Shown here: piece after piece, positions 1 to 7,100 of the stretch
How the letters are laid out: the number at the start of each line of letters is the position of its first letter
How positions within the stretch are numbered: position 1 is the first letter of the stretch
IMG/VR virus record: IMGVR_UViG_3300032278_001946
Location: 1 to 21,401 of that record
Strand: one strand, 5' to 3'
From: a virus
DNA length: 21,401 bases
Notes under the pieces: model-generated
The model's input: only the letters and a program-made list of their open reading frames with translations
Database searches by the model: none
What the model was told of the DNA's origin: nothing
Made by a program: the position numbers and the translations under genes

Positions 1-237
1 TGTTGCTGAGATATATTCTTTCAATCCCTCGATTGTCAAGGCCAGATCAGAAGTGGACTCGTTAATACCGCTACCGTTACCGCTCACAAGCTCTATGATT
101 CGGTTAAACTGATTATTTATCGAGACATTGAGAGCTTGATACTGAAGATCGGTAGCATCTTCCATCTTAACCAATCGACTATTCGTATCTTTGTTAATCT
201 CTTCACTGATAACTTGTGCTACATCATTCAAATTCAT
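1..237 (-). CDS. Unknown leftward early protein, 3' end outside the window
   Basis: The gene reads leftward from an ATG at 237 and stays open for 79 codons to the window edge, so its C-terminus is missing. AAAGGAG lies just upstream of the ATG, which fixes the start. The visible protein is hydrophilic (begins MNLNDVAQVISEEINKD), predicted mostly helical, and has a Ser/Gly/Asn stretch around residues 54-61. I recognise no family. It is the last visible gene of the left arm and is preceded by the same hairpin and U-tract junction as its upstream neighbours, so it probably belongs to the same early unit. Confidence 0.75.
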   Translation of the reverse strand, partial: MNLNDVAQVISEEINKDTNSRLVKMEDATDLQYQALNVSINNQFNRIIELVSGNGSGINESTSDLALTIEGLKEYISAT

Positions 238-259
238 TTGTATCTCCTTTGTAATTGGC

Positions 260-299
260 AAAAAAAATGGTAGAGAGTAGCTGACTGCTACCCTCTACC
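260..299 (-). terminator. Terminator-like intergenic hairpin, copy 5
   Basis: Read on the minus strand, a 13-position stem (GGTAGAGGGTAGC against GCTACTCTCTACC, one A/C mismatch) with a 5-nt loop is followed by one A and eight Ts. This is the form of an intrinsic terminator. It lies between the gene ending at 315 and the gene starting at 237. It is the most diverged copy of a hairpin series in this arm. Confidence 0.7.
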
Positions 300-314
300 T
301 ATAGTGCTATGGTT

Positions 315-656
315 TTAAAGAGAAATCTGTTTGAAACCTACATCTCTCACTACCCAGTGGGTATCTGACAACTCATCTACAAATATATCTCCTACCATCG
401 ATGATCTAACCATCTTCAATTTCCAATCTGAAGATGGGTTATCGTTCTGACTCTTGAGAAATGCCTCTTCAAGCCTACCGTCAACTGTTTCGTACTCATC
501 TACTTCCATATCTGCTACGTGTAGATGTGTATGAATACCATCTTCATTCTTTGTAGCATGAAGTCTAGTGTATGATGGATTATCTTTCTTAAGGCATCCA
601 TATACACCATAAACCTTAGTAAACAACCTCTGATGATAAATCGTTACTTCATTCAT
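315..656 (-). CDS. Unknown small early protein (113 aa)
   Basis: The likely start is the ATG at 654-656, with GGGAG seven bases upstream. A longer reading from a TTG at 674 would place that ribosome binding site inside the coding sequence, so I prefer the ATG. The protein (MNEVTIYHQRLFTKVYGVYG...) is soluble, mixed alpha/beta in character, and ends in FKQISL. I recognise no family. Its start overlaps the end of the upstream gene by 8 nt (ATGAATGA), so the two are translationally coupled. This is the only junction of the arm without an intergenic hairpin, which suggests the pair acts as one expression unit. Confidence 0.75.
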   Translation of the reverse strand: MNEVTIYHQRLFTKVYGVYGCLKKDNPSYTRLHATKNEDGIHTHLHVADMEVDEYETVDGRLEEAFLKSQNDNPSSDWKLKMVRSSMVGDIFVDELSDTHWVVRDVGFKQISL

Positions 657-918
657 TATGTTTCTCCCTTTCAATTCGTTTCCTCATTAATTTATACACT
701 TCCTCTGGTAGCCATTGAAAGACTCCTGCGCTGTCTGTGTATGTTCGGCTGTGGTAAGTCCCCCACATCTCCTGATAGTCGTCAAACTCACCTAGAAACA
801 CCAACGTTTTTTTCCCCGTTCTTGGGGACGTTTTCTCTTCTAATGCCTTGTGAGAGAAAGTCAAGAGATCAACAGGTTTGCCATCTTCATCGCATGCAAC
901 ATACGCAACGTATGCCAT
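649..918 (-). CDS. Unknown small early protein (89 aa)
   Basis: AAAGGAG is followed by two near ATGs. The second (MAYVAYVACDEDGKP) is at the better spacing and was chosen. The protein has a beta-rich start, a central SPRTGKKTLVF segment, and a helical, basic C-terminus (EEVYKLMRKRIEREKHNE). I recognise no family. It is coupled by an 8-nt overlap to the next gene. Its leader carries the hairpin and U-tract junction shared by most genes of this arm. Placement beside an ArdA gene makes a host-takeover or anti-defence role possible, but nothing in the protein itself shows this. Confidence 0.75.
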   Translation of the reverse strand: MAYVAYVACDEDGKPVDLLTFSHKALEEKTSPRTGKKTLVFLGEFDDYQEMWGTYHSRTYTDSAGVFQWLPEEVYKLMRKRIEREKHNE

Positions 919-941
919 TCATTTCTCCTTTGTTTGATAAT

Positions 942-977
942 AAAAAAGGGTAGAAGATTATCTATCCCCTACCCTTT
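942..977 (-). terminator. Terminator-like intergenic hairpin, copy 4
   Basis: On the minus strand, a 9-bp stem AAAGGGTAG/CTACCCTTT encloses a 15-nt loop and runs into a T tract. It begins four bases after the stop codon of the gene at 981-1463 and precedes the ribosome binding site of the gene starting at 918. The stem ends match the other copies, but the loop differs. Confidence 0.7.
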
Positions 978-980
978 GGG

Positions 981-1463
981 TTAATCTAATGAAAAGTATT
1001 CCACGCCACCATGATCATCTAAGGAAACTATCTCAGGATAGAATTGCTGTTCTTCCCTGTACTCCTTTAATTCTTCTTCGGAAGAGGCAATTACTTTGCC
1101 ATCTTCGCTTTCGCAGAATTTCTTGCCGTCATATGTGAACTGAAAATCGTCTCCTTTCTCTTCACATACGTTAATGCTATCGTTATTGTAGTCGATGGAA
1201 TATCCTTTTTCACATGCAACTACTTCCAAAATTTCTCCAAATAGTTCATCTTTGATCATGTCTGCTTTGCTTTGGTTTGTTGTCCAAAAAGCCCAAACTT
1301 TGCCAGAAGGAAACGTATTGATAGAGTCTCCAAAGTATCTGGATTCTACTAATACTCCATCTTCAGTGATGAATAAATATTTGTTGCTATCAGTCGAGAA
1401 AATATAGTCCATCTCCTCTTCAATTTCTTTCTTGTATCTTTGTTTCAAATCTACTCGTTTCAT
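981..1463 (-). CDS. Unknown strongly acidic early protein (160 aa)
   Basis: The ATG at 1463 follows AAAGGAG within a leader nearly identical to that of the ArdA gene. The product has about 38 Asp/Glu against 18 Lys/Arg, a net charge near -20. The negative charge is concentrated in the second half, and the N-terminal 12 residues are basic. The segment from about residue 20 looks beta-rich (NKYLFITEDGVLVESRYFG). I recognise no family. High acidity next to ArdA, which is itself a DNA mimic, makes a DNA-mimic anti-defence role an attractive guess, but it is only inference from charge and position. Confidence 0.75.
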   Translation of the reverse strand: MKRVDLKQRYKKEIEEEMDYIFSTDSNKYLFITEDGVLVESRYFGDSINTFPSGKVWAFWTTNQSKADMIKDELFGEILEVVACEKGYSIDYNNDSINVCEEKGDDFQFTYDGKKFCESEDGKVIASSEEELKEYREEQQFYPEIVSLDDHGGVEYFSLD

Positions 1464-1528
1464 TCTTGATTCTCCTTTGTTTTTCAGACAATAAAAAAAG
1501 GGTAGAGAGTTTCTACCCTCTACCCTTT
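1464..1528 (-). repeat. Intergenic leader repeat, copy 3
   Basis: This unit comprises a terminator-like hairpin, a T tract, a short AT-rich linker and AAAGGAGAATCAAGAATG. It closely matches the units at 2046-2108 and 2330-2392, except that the linker palindrome is degraded here. The same cassette therefore separates unrelated genes. Confidence 0.75.
1493..1528 (-). terminator. Terminator-like intergenic hairpin, copy 3
   Basis: An 11-bp stem AAAGGGTAGAG/CTCTACCCTTT with a 10-nt loop is followed by seven Ts on the minus strand. The 5' arm carries GGGTAGA twice in tandem, so an alternative 7-bp hairpin with loop AACTC is possible. It starts four bases after the ArdA stop codon. Confidence 0.75.
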
Positions 1529-1532
1529 GGTG

Positions 1533-2045
1533 TTAGCTATGCTGACTGAAAACATAGCAATTATCCGTGAAAGTGTATTCCATACTCCATTCATGTTCGA
1601 TGCTAGACCAATCAATGTGAGATTCTAGAAAATCTGGTATTTCATACAGACTATCAAACTGTTCTCGAACGAAATCAGAGAAGTAACTCCATTCGCCTTG
1701 GCATCGTTCCTCCATTTTCTGAATAAGATCATGTGCTGTTTCATTATTGGCGATAGATCCTACCATCTCGTTAAGATAATCGTACATCGCCATGTGGTCG
1801 ATATTTTGATACTCCATAATCTCCCAATAGATTGGGTTAATGAAGTGCTGACCAATCAAGTTGTATGGTATGTTTTCCCAGTCTTGGAAATCCAGTTCCA
1901 CATCCATCTCATCACTATGCAGTTTGTTGCAGTGGTTTATAAATTCTTCACTGCTACCAAAATCATTTAACGCAACCCATGAACCACCTAAATTCCCGTC
2001 TGCATATTTCAGACAACTACCAACGTATACTGATGCGTCTTTCAT
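1533..2045 (-). CDS. ardA: ArdA-type anti-restriction protein
   Basis: ArdA proteins are acidic dimers shaped like B-form DNA that occupy the DNA site of type I restriction-modification enzymes and so protect incoming DNA. At 170 aa the length is usual for the family. The typical ArdA pattern is present in order: an N-terminal YVGSCLKYADGNLGGSWVAL, then EEFINHCNKLHSDEMDVELDFQDWENIP at residues 34-61, a helical central part, and a C-terminal EIPDFLESHIDWSSIEHEW followed by a hydrophobic strand ending in YVFS. The ATG at 2045 follows AAAGGAG. It lies third in the leftward arm, immediately after host entry if that arm is early. The assignment rests on recognised sequence pattern; activity is not shown. 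Confidence 0.92.
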   Translation of the reverse strand: MKDASVYVGSCLKYADGNLGGSWVALNDFGSSEEFINHCNKLHSDEMDVELDFQDWENIPYNLIGQHFINPIYWEIMEYQNIDHMAMYDYLNEMVGSIANNETAHDLIQKMEERCQGEWSYFSDFVREQFDSLYEIPDFLESHIDWSSIEHEWSMEYTFTDNCYVFSQHS

Positions 2046-2108
2046 TCTTGATTCTCCTTTGAATTGTAGACAATAAAAAAGGGTAGAGAGTTTCTACCCT
2101 CTACCCTT
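2046..2108 (-). repeat. Intergenic leader repeat, copy 2
   Basis: Hairpin, T tract, the short palindrome ATTGTCTACAAT (2063-2074) and AAAGGAGAATCAAGAATG, nearly identical to copies 1 and 3. The palindrome between terminator and ribosome binding site is conserved with copy 1. Confidence 0.75.
2075..2108 (-). terminator. Terminator-like intergenic hairpin, copy 2
   Basis: A 10-bp stem AAGGGTAGAG/CTCTACCCTT with a 10-nt loop, followed by a run of six Ts on the minus strand. It begins eight bases after the stop of the gene at 2117-2329 and lies upstream of the ArdA ribosome binding site. Confidence 0.75.
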
Positions 2109-2116
2109 AGCAGTTT

Positions 2117-2329
2117 CTAGTAATCCCAAAGCAGCCAAATACCGTCACATTCCTTTATCGAGTCGCAGTCATGTATTAGTGGCTTATCCTTGCTATCTAT
2201 TTCTTTTACCGCACTACAAATCTGCTCTTGTGTGTATTCATCCTTTACAGATTGAAACGTTCTAGCGATTAGGATTAAATCTTTCTTGATGCTATCCATT
2301 AAAACTTGGTCTCGTTGTTGTCCAGTCAT
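2117..2329 (-). CDS. Unknown small early protein (70 aa)
   Basis: The ATG at 2329 follows AAAGGAG in a copy of the arm's leader repeat. The product (MTGQQRDQVLMDSIKKDLILIARTFQ...) has a helical N-terminal half, then a Cys- and Asp-rich tail ending IKECDGIWLLWDY with three aromatic residues near the C-terminus. Three Cys are present, but not in a clear zinc-finger spacing. I recognise no family. Position between two hairpin junctions makes it a one-gene unit in the early arm. Confidence 0.75.
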   Translation of the reverse strand: MTGQQRDQVLMDSIKKDLILIARTFQSVKDEYTQEQICSAVKEIDSKDKPLIHDCDSIKECDGIWLLWDY

Positions 2330-2392
2330 TTGTTTCTCCTTTGAATTGTAGACAATAAAAAAAGGGTAGAGAGTTTCTACCCTCTACCCTTT
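2330..2392 (-). repeat. Intergenic leader repeat, copy 1
   Basis: Promoter-proximal copy of the repeat cassette: hairpin, T tract, palindrome ATTGTCTACAAT (2345-2356), then AAAGGAG and the start codon. It is nearly identical to the copy at 2046-2108 over most of its length. Confidence 0.75.
2357..2392 (-). terminator. Terminator-like intergenic hairpin, copy 1
   Basis: An 11-bp stem AAAGGGTAGAG/CTCTACCCTTT with a 10-nt loop, followed by seven Ts on the minus strand. It begins four bases after the stop of the first gene of the arm. If it terminates efficiently, most transcripts from the promoter at 3023-3051 would end after one gene. Confidence 0.75.
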
Positions 2393-2396
2393 GGTG

Positions 2397-2690
2397 TTAC
2401 TTGATGTTAGTATCATCCCAACGTTGTGGAAATGTTTTGAAATGGGTTGTCGTTCTTCCTATCCTCGTTTCTAGCGATAGATTGGTACGTTTGAATGTTC
2501 TGCCTTTCGTAAGGTATTCCCATTCCTTTAAAACCCAATCTCGATCAGTTTTGACTATCTTGTGGACTCTTGAAACATTCCCAGAGTCCAGAGCAAAATC
2601 TTCCACAAAAATAATAGAGTACAATCCACGTCTTGCATCAGATGCTAACGTGAATTTTCCCCTTTGGTCTTGATATTCTACCATCATCAT
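2397..2690 (-). CDS. Unknown early protein, first gene of the left arm (97 aa)
   Basis: The ATG at 2690 lies seven bases after AAAGGAG. The next two codons are also ATG, so the exact start could be two codons later. The product is basic and soluble, with a beta-rich N-terminal half (FTLASDARRGLYSIIFVEDF) and a C-terminal half rich in Arg and Thr (GRTFKRTNLSLETRIGRTTT). I recognise no family. It is the only gene of the arm not preceded by the hairpin repeat. Instead it follows the long leader from the consensus promoter, so it should be the most highly expressed of the set. Confidence 0.75.
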   Translation of the reverse strand: MMMVEYQDQRGKFTLASDARRGLYSIIFVEDFALDSGNVSRVHKIVKTDRDWVLKEWEYLTKGRTFKRTNLSLETRIGRTTTHFKTFPQRWDDTNIK

Positions 2691-3016
2691 AATAATACTC
2701 CTTTGCTTGAGCAGGTTTGAAACAACCTAACCACTATCCCTTGATAATGTCGTAGAAGGTTATCGCCTTACTGCCTTATATATTCTAGCGCAATTTGTGT
2801 TATCCCAGCTACTCACTCACTCGCTTTCACTTGGTTCCCAGCCTATCAGGTTTGGCTATTCTTATGCTAGAGTCTTGTAAATCCCTGCCCTTAGTCGTTC
2901 CTGTATCTATCAGTAGCTGGCAACATCGTCACAATTACGTTTCCCAGTTGACCAAGGTTTTACTGCTTTGATGTACTGCTCTGTTTTTCGCTTTCGTTCT
3001 CCTGTCTGCTTTTGAT
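2691..3016 (-). other. Long untranslated leader of the leftward transcript
   Basis: No credible gene lies in this stretch of about 325 bases between the leftward promoter and the first ATG. On the transcribed strand, a perfect 9-nt complementary pair (CCAGCTACT at 2912-2920, AGTAGCTGG at 2805-2813) could close a domain of about 100 nt. A small 5-bp hairpin sits near the ribosome binding site (2713-2728). The start at about 3016 is inferred from the -10 position. A leader this long is unusual for a phage early gene and may have a regulatory RNA role. Confidence 0.5.
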
Positions 3017-3022
3017 ATCTCT

Positions 3023-3051
3023 ATTATACCAACGCATTTCTACGGTGTCAA
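3023..3051 (-). promoter_or_regulatory. Perfect-consensus sigma-70-type leftward promoter
   Basis: Read on the minus strand: TTGACA (3051-3046), a 17-bp spacer, then TATAAT (3028-3023). Both hexamers match the consensus exactly, at the optimal spacing. It points into the seven-gene left arm and would be recognised at once by host RNA polymerase, as expected for immediate-early transcription. Confidence 0.9.
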
Positions 3052-3123
3052 CTGCTTTCTACTCATTCAACGCAATTAATTTGAAATAGTTTCGTTTTTC
3101 TCACTTGGCATGATGTTTTTATA

Positions 3124-3152
3124 TTGATGATGTATCGCTTTTGTGGTATAAG
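3124..3152 (+). promoter_or_regulatory. Rightward extended -10 promoter for the replication genes
   Basis: TTGATG, a 17-bp spacer, then TATAAG, with TG one base upstream of the -10 (TGGTATAAG), an extended -10 form. Predicted transcription would begin near 3159, about 32 nt before the GTG start of the primase-helicase. It is back to back with the leftward promoter, with about 72 bp of AT-rich DNA between the two -35 elements. Confidence 0.7.
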
Positions 3153-3190
3153 TGTATAAGTAAAAAGAAAAGTCAAGAGGTGAAAATAAC

Positions 3191-6100
3191 GTGTTAAAGG
3201 ATTGCAATCTAAAGCCTACAGCGAGCTGTACCGCATGCGGTAAACCAGATTGGTGTATGGATTTCGTTAACCCAGCAGGGAATATTGAAGCGAACCTATG
3301 TCATCGTGTGCCTAGTGCTATGGAAGCGAAAACGGGCAATGGTTGGATACATTTTACTAACCAACAAACGGAATACATACCTAAGAAGATATCCAAAGGG
3401 ACAAAGTCTCCGAAACGGAATCCCAGACGTAAATCATGCAGTAAGACTACCGACAAGGTATTGAAAGCCTTGTGGAGCATCCTGAGCCTATCAGATAAGC
3501 ATCAGACCAACCTGATAGCACGTGGTGTAGCTGAGACATCGCAGTATCGTACCTACCCAGAAGGGAAAGCATTGCAACAAGCAACACGACAGATGAAGGA
3601 AAGGTTTAGTGCTGACCAGTTGCGTAAGGTTGCAGGATTCAGAAGGGCAAACGATGGTAGCATGTATCTCCCTCGCCTCAGTGGTATGCTGATCCCATGC
3701 GTAGACGCTACGGGTCGCTTCATAGGCTCACAGATCAGGCTATCCACAGACACCAAAAACAAGTATATCTGGTTCTCGAATTCAGACCGAAAGGCAGTCA
3801 CAAGTGGGACTCCGATCCACACCGCTCCACCACCCACAGACACGAAACCAGTAGAAAGAAAATCGAAGGAACTCTACCTTACCGAAGGAATTTTAAAAGC
3901 TGATATCACTGCCCAAGAACTAGGGATGGTCTGCCTTGGTTTAGCGGGTGTGAGTGCATATGACCGTCCCGAACTTAAAAACACGTTAACCTCTCTTATC
4001 GCTTTGCGAGGGACGGTCAATATTGCATTTGACATGGATCAGGACACTAATCCGTTAGTGAAAAAGGCGTTAGACAAACTCGCAACACATATAAGCTCAT
4101 GGGGATACAAAGTACGGTTCGCCAGATGGGACTCAACCTATAAAGGGATTGACGATTTTCTGGTACAAGCAAACTCTCCGAATATACAGTATGAACCGTA
4201 CTCCCCGCCAATAAGCATTAACTCCCTTAAAACCACCCCCACAATAGTTTTCGATGATGACGGTGAAGTTGTCAGGGAAAACGGTAAGATCGTTAAAAGG
4301 ATTCAGGAAAAAATCAGGGTGGTAGACAGTACTTTCATTTCAGAAGATGTTGAAGTGGATCTGGAAGGGTTAAGGAACTCTATGGGGACCATTATTACTG
4401 ATTTTGCTGTTTCGGGTGGTGGTAAAGGGTTATTAATGAGGGCTATCCCCGGACTCGGTAAAACCCATACCAGTCGAATTGTCTTGGAGTCCCTATCAGC
4501 TAAAGGAACTCTACGACCAGTATTCGCTATGCCTCGACATGATTTGATGGTTAACCTTAAAGATTGGCAGAGAATACGTCCACGACAACCTCGGTTACAG
4601 GAACAGCGAACTATCCCGTTACCTATCCTTCAGGAAAGGATCGAAGACGCTATCGAAGAGGCTCGTTATACAGGTAAGGTGAACTATGGAACTCTACCCA
4701 GTCTCTGTCATCAATGGGAACGGGCTAATTCATTAGCCTCCAGAGGATGGAACGTTGTAAGTAATCTCTGCATGACGGATTGTGATATAGGACTGGGTGA
4801 TTGTTTATATTTCAATCAGTTTGAACAGGAAGGGAAACTGGCAACGGTACATGAAACGTTGTTCATCCCACGCTTTTGTAACTCTATATTCGGTCCAGAA
4901 GAAGAAAATATTGATGGTTGGCAAGATACAACGCCAAGATTACCTAGTGTAGCGGTCATCGATGAGCCTTCCCCGTCCAAATGGATCAGAACTACCGAGA
5001 TAAAGGAAGAAGACCTTACTTTTGCTATTAGTAAATGTTGGAGTGATGACGTTTTGGAGCTTCTGAAGGTTGTTCGGGAAGGATATGAGACCTTTAAACG
5101 GGATATGGGTGGTGCACGTACACTTGGTGGTAAGGAATTAATGGATATCCTTATCAAAACAGCAGGGAATCAGGAAATATTAGAAGAATTGATACGTAAA
5201 TGCGAGCCAGACAAGACAATTAAGAACGAAACCGTACTCGTTAAGTTCGATTCGTTGACTGTTAACAGGAAATCGGACTTTTCTATCGTTATAGATGGGA
5301 AAAGCTACTATGTTGACTCAGCAAAAGCAAAAATTCACAGCAAAAACCTACTGGAAGTAGAAAAAGTATACGCTATCATCAAAGAACTTCCCATCCATAG
5401 CGAATTTGACGATAAGGACGGAGTTCCGTTGAATTTTCAGAGTGATCTGGTCACTGTACTGGATCGGGAACTCAGGAATTATGATGAAGATGGATATAAT
5501 TCCTCGATTTACTTTGATGTAGCAGAAGGGATACGACTAAATATTAAAAACGACCTTGCGGTCCCTTCGCATACACCATTAATCTGTCTGGATGGACAGG
5601 GAGACCCGAAACTGCTGGAGATGCTAACGGGCAGAACCTTTGAAGAGTGGTCATACGACAAACTACCTGATACATCTATAGTCCAACTCGTTGATGGTGC
5701 GTATGGCGTGACTTCTCTTTGGAACTCTAAGACTAAAGCACCTAAGTTTTCCTTAGAGAAGTTACTCGATACTATTGTTTTCCCTAAAGTGGAAGAAAAT
5801 CCAGAAGAATGTCTCATAGTAACGTGGAAAGTTATCGCTGATTACCTTAAAACCCTTCAGGATAAGGGCGAGTTGTCGGGTGCGGTAGGGATCGAACATT
5901 ATGGTAATCTCAGAGGGTCTAACGAATATGAAGATAGGGAAACCGTTATTCTTTTAGGGACACCCAATATCAATACCGATCAACTTGAAGAACAGGTTAA
6001 TGCACTCTTTGTCGGTGGCGATAGAGTTAATATGGATACCCATAGGGTTTGGGAACAATACGATTACCGTGACATTAACGGTAAAGGATATGAGGTGCAA

Positions 6101-6817
6101 GTCAGACGCTATCAGGATGAACGAGTTGAACGAATGGCCCGTATTTATCGGGAATCAGAAATGGTTCAAGCAGCTCATCGTGTCCGTCCCGTTGTCAATT
6201 CGGGTAATCGAGAGATAATCATTCTCAGTAACATACCTATCCCGCAACTTGCACCCACTCATTTAACCTCTGCCGAAGAATTAGCCAAATCATCTATGCC
6301 GATTAACCCGACTTCGATTAAAACATATAAGGCTTTATTACGGGAAGCGACACGTATATCGAAAGATATCATGTTAGAGTTCGGTTATATACGAGCAACG
6401 TTACTCCAATCCGCACTACGAGAGTGGTATGACGATACCGTTAATAATAATACCTTTGATGATAATAGCGGTTCACTGACAGTGACTGCGTTTCCTGTGT
6501 TACGAACACTAGAAAGATGGGTTCGTGACATAGCTTATGAGGAAGGATGGGATAGTTTACGGTGTACCGTAACCAATCGATTCGATTTTAATGGTTCGGG
6601 AGCAGTAAGTATCATTATTTTCCATGATGGAGTGATGGGTATAGAAGATATTTTGGAATATGCTAAGGCAGATTACATAAAAATGAAGGGTTTGACCGAA
6701 GAAGAGGTTGAAGACTTAATCTTTGACTGGGAATTCTTTAACGATGATATTGACCCGTACTCAATCCCTGTCATAGACAGTAGTGAACCGCCAGATGAAT
6801 GGTACGATAGGCTATAA
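3191..6817 (+). CDS. Phage primase-helicase (zinc finger, TOPRIM-like, P-loop helicase)
   Basis: A 1208-residue replication protein that probably primes and unwinds phage DNA. An N-terminal zinc motif has Cys13, 16, 22 and 37. A TOPRIM-like domain of the DUF3854 type spans about residues 150-330, with LYLTEG (Glu232), FDMDQD (Asp281, 283, 285) and GIDDFL (Asp321, 322). The P-loop PGLGKTHT is at 420-427, the Walker B VAVIDEP at 587-593, and a motif VI-like QAAHRVRP at 993-1000. Between Walker A and B lies a Cys cluster (506, 527, 531, 538) suggestive of a zinc or iron-sulfur insertion. The GTG start has AGAGGTG eight bases upstream. It is first in the rightward operon, ahead of an SSB-like gene. 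The C-terminal 200 residues are unassigned. Primase-helicase is inferred from motifs, and replication initiator-helicase is the alternative. Confidence 0.9.
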   Translation: MLKDCNLKPTASCTACGKPDWCMDFVNPAGNIEANLCHRVPSAMEAKTGNGWIHFTNQQTEYIPKKISKGTKSPKRNPRRKSCSKTTDKVLKALWSILSLSDKHQTNLIARGVAETSQYRTYPEGKALQQATRQMKERFSADQLRKVAGFRRANDGSMYLPRLSGMLIPCVDATGRFIGSQIRLSTDTKNKYIWFSNSDRKAVTSGTPIHTAPPPTDTKPVERKSKELYLTEGILKADITAQELGMVCLGLAGVSAYDRPELKNTLTSLIALRGTVNIAFDMDQDTNPLVKKALDKLATHISSWGYKVRFARWDSTYKGIDDFLVQANSPNIQYEPYSPPISINSLKTTPTIVFDDDGEVVRENGKIVKRIQEKIRVVDSTFISEDVEVDLEGLRNSMGTIITDFAVSGGGKGLLMRAIPGLGKTHTSRIVLESLSAKGTLRPVFAMPRHDLMVNLKDWQRIRPRQPRLQEQRTIPLPILQERIEDAIEEARYTGKVNYGTLPSLCHQWERANSLASRGWNVVSNLCMTDCDIGLGDCLYFNQFEQEGKLATVHETLFIPRFCNSIFGPEEENIDGWQDTTPRLPSVAVIDEPSPSKWIRTTEIKEEDLTFAISKCWSDDVLELLKVVREGYETFKRDMGGARTLGGKELMDILIKTAGNQEILEELIRKCEPDKTIKNETVLVKFDSLTVNRKSDFSIVIDGKSYYVDSAKAKIHSKNLLEVEKVYAIIKELPIHSEFDDKDGVPLNFQSDLVTVLDRELRNYDEDGYNSSIYFDVAEGIRLNIKNDLAVPSHTPLICLDGQGDPKLLEMLTGRTFEEWSYDKLPDTSIVQLVDGAYGVTSLWNSKTKAPKFSLEKLLDTIVFPKVEENPEECLIVTWKVIADYLKTLQDKGELSGAVGIEHYGNLRGSNEYEDRETVILLGTPNINTDQLEEQVNALFVGGDRVNMDTHRVWEQYDYRDINGKGYEVQVRRYQDERVERMARIYRESEMVQAAHRVRPVVNSGNREIIILSNIPIPQLAPTHLTSAEELAKSSMPINPTSIKTYKALLREATRISKDIMLEFGYIRATLLQSALREWYDDTVNNNTFDDNSGSLTVTAFPVLRTLERWVRDIAYEEGWDSLRCTVTNRFDFNGSGAVSIIIFHDGVMGIEDILEYAKADYIKMKGLTEEEVEDLIFDWEFFNDDIDPYSIPVIDSSEPPDEWYDRL

Positions 6818-6820
6818 ATA

Positions 6821-7099
6821 ATGATAGAAATACCGAATAAAGACACCCTAAGTATGACTTACGGCTGGTTAAAAGGGTGTAAACATGTCAAAGCGTTATA
6901 TATACCACCAGCTAGATCGAGATTCTTAACGAATTGGCTTACAGATACCGAAAAAGCGGATTGTAAGCGGATGAAAGGGAAACTCCCTTGGACAATATGG
7001 AATTCCGCATGGAAAGCTATGTTGGTTGATTATGAGTATACAATGGAATCAGAAGTATTCCGTTCACTAAAAACAACCTTGGATAAGGAGAACCTGTAA
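6821..7099 (+). CDS. Unknown protein in replication operon (92 aa)
   Basis: It begins at an ATG three bases after the primase-helicase stop, with only a weak ribosome binding site, so coupling to upstream translation is likely. The product (MIEIPNKDTLSMTYGWLKGC...) is basic and has a Trp-rich second half (LPWTIWNSAWKAML). Two Cys (residues 20 and 48) are far apart and form no motif. I recognise no family. Its stop is one base before the start of the SSB-like gene, so it is co-translated with replication genes and probably has an accessory DNA role. Confidence 0.8.
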   Translation: MIEIPNKDTLSMTYGWLKGCKHVKALYIPPARSRFLTNWLTDTEKADCKRMKGKLPWTIWNSAWKAMLVDYEYTMESEVFRSLKTTLDKENL

Positions 7100-7100
7100 T

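Noticed and set aside
657-674. Upstream TTG start giving a 119-residue version of the gene at 315-656
   Set aside because: It would put the good GGGAG ribosome binding site inside the coding sequence; the ATG at 656 has correct spacing.
260-2392. CRISPR array
   Set aside because: The repeats are separated by whole genes of different lengths, fold as terminators and sit at each gene start; no regular spacers are present.
633-2673. Plus-strand open frames opposite the left-arm genes
   Set aside because: They are antisense to well-supported genes with strong ribosome binding sites, and their products look like shadow translations with no recognised motif.
2691-3190. tRNA or integration site in the long gene-free stretch
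   Set aside because: No cloverleaf or T-arm GTTCGA-like sequence was seen, and no integrase gene is present in the window.
3553-5817. Minus-strand frames inside the primase-helicase gene
   Set aside because: They lie fully within a protein with recognised motifs and have no ribosome binding sites or family features.
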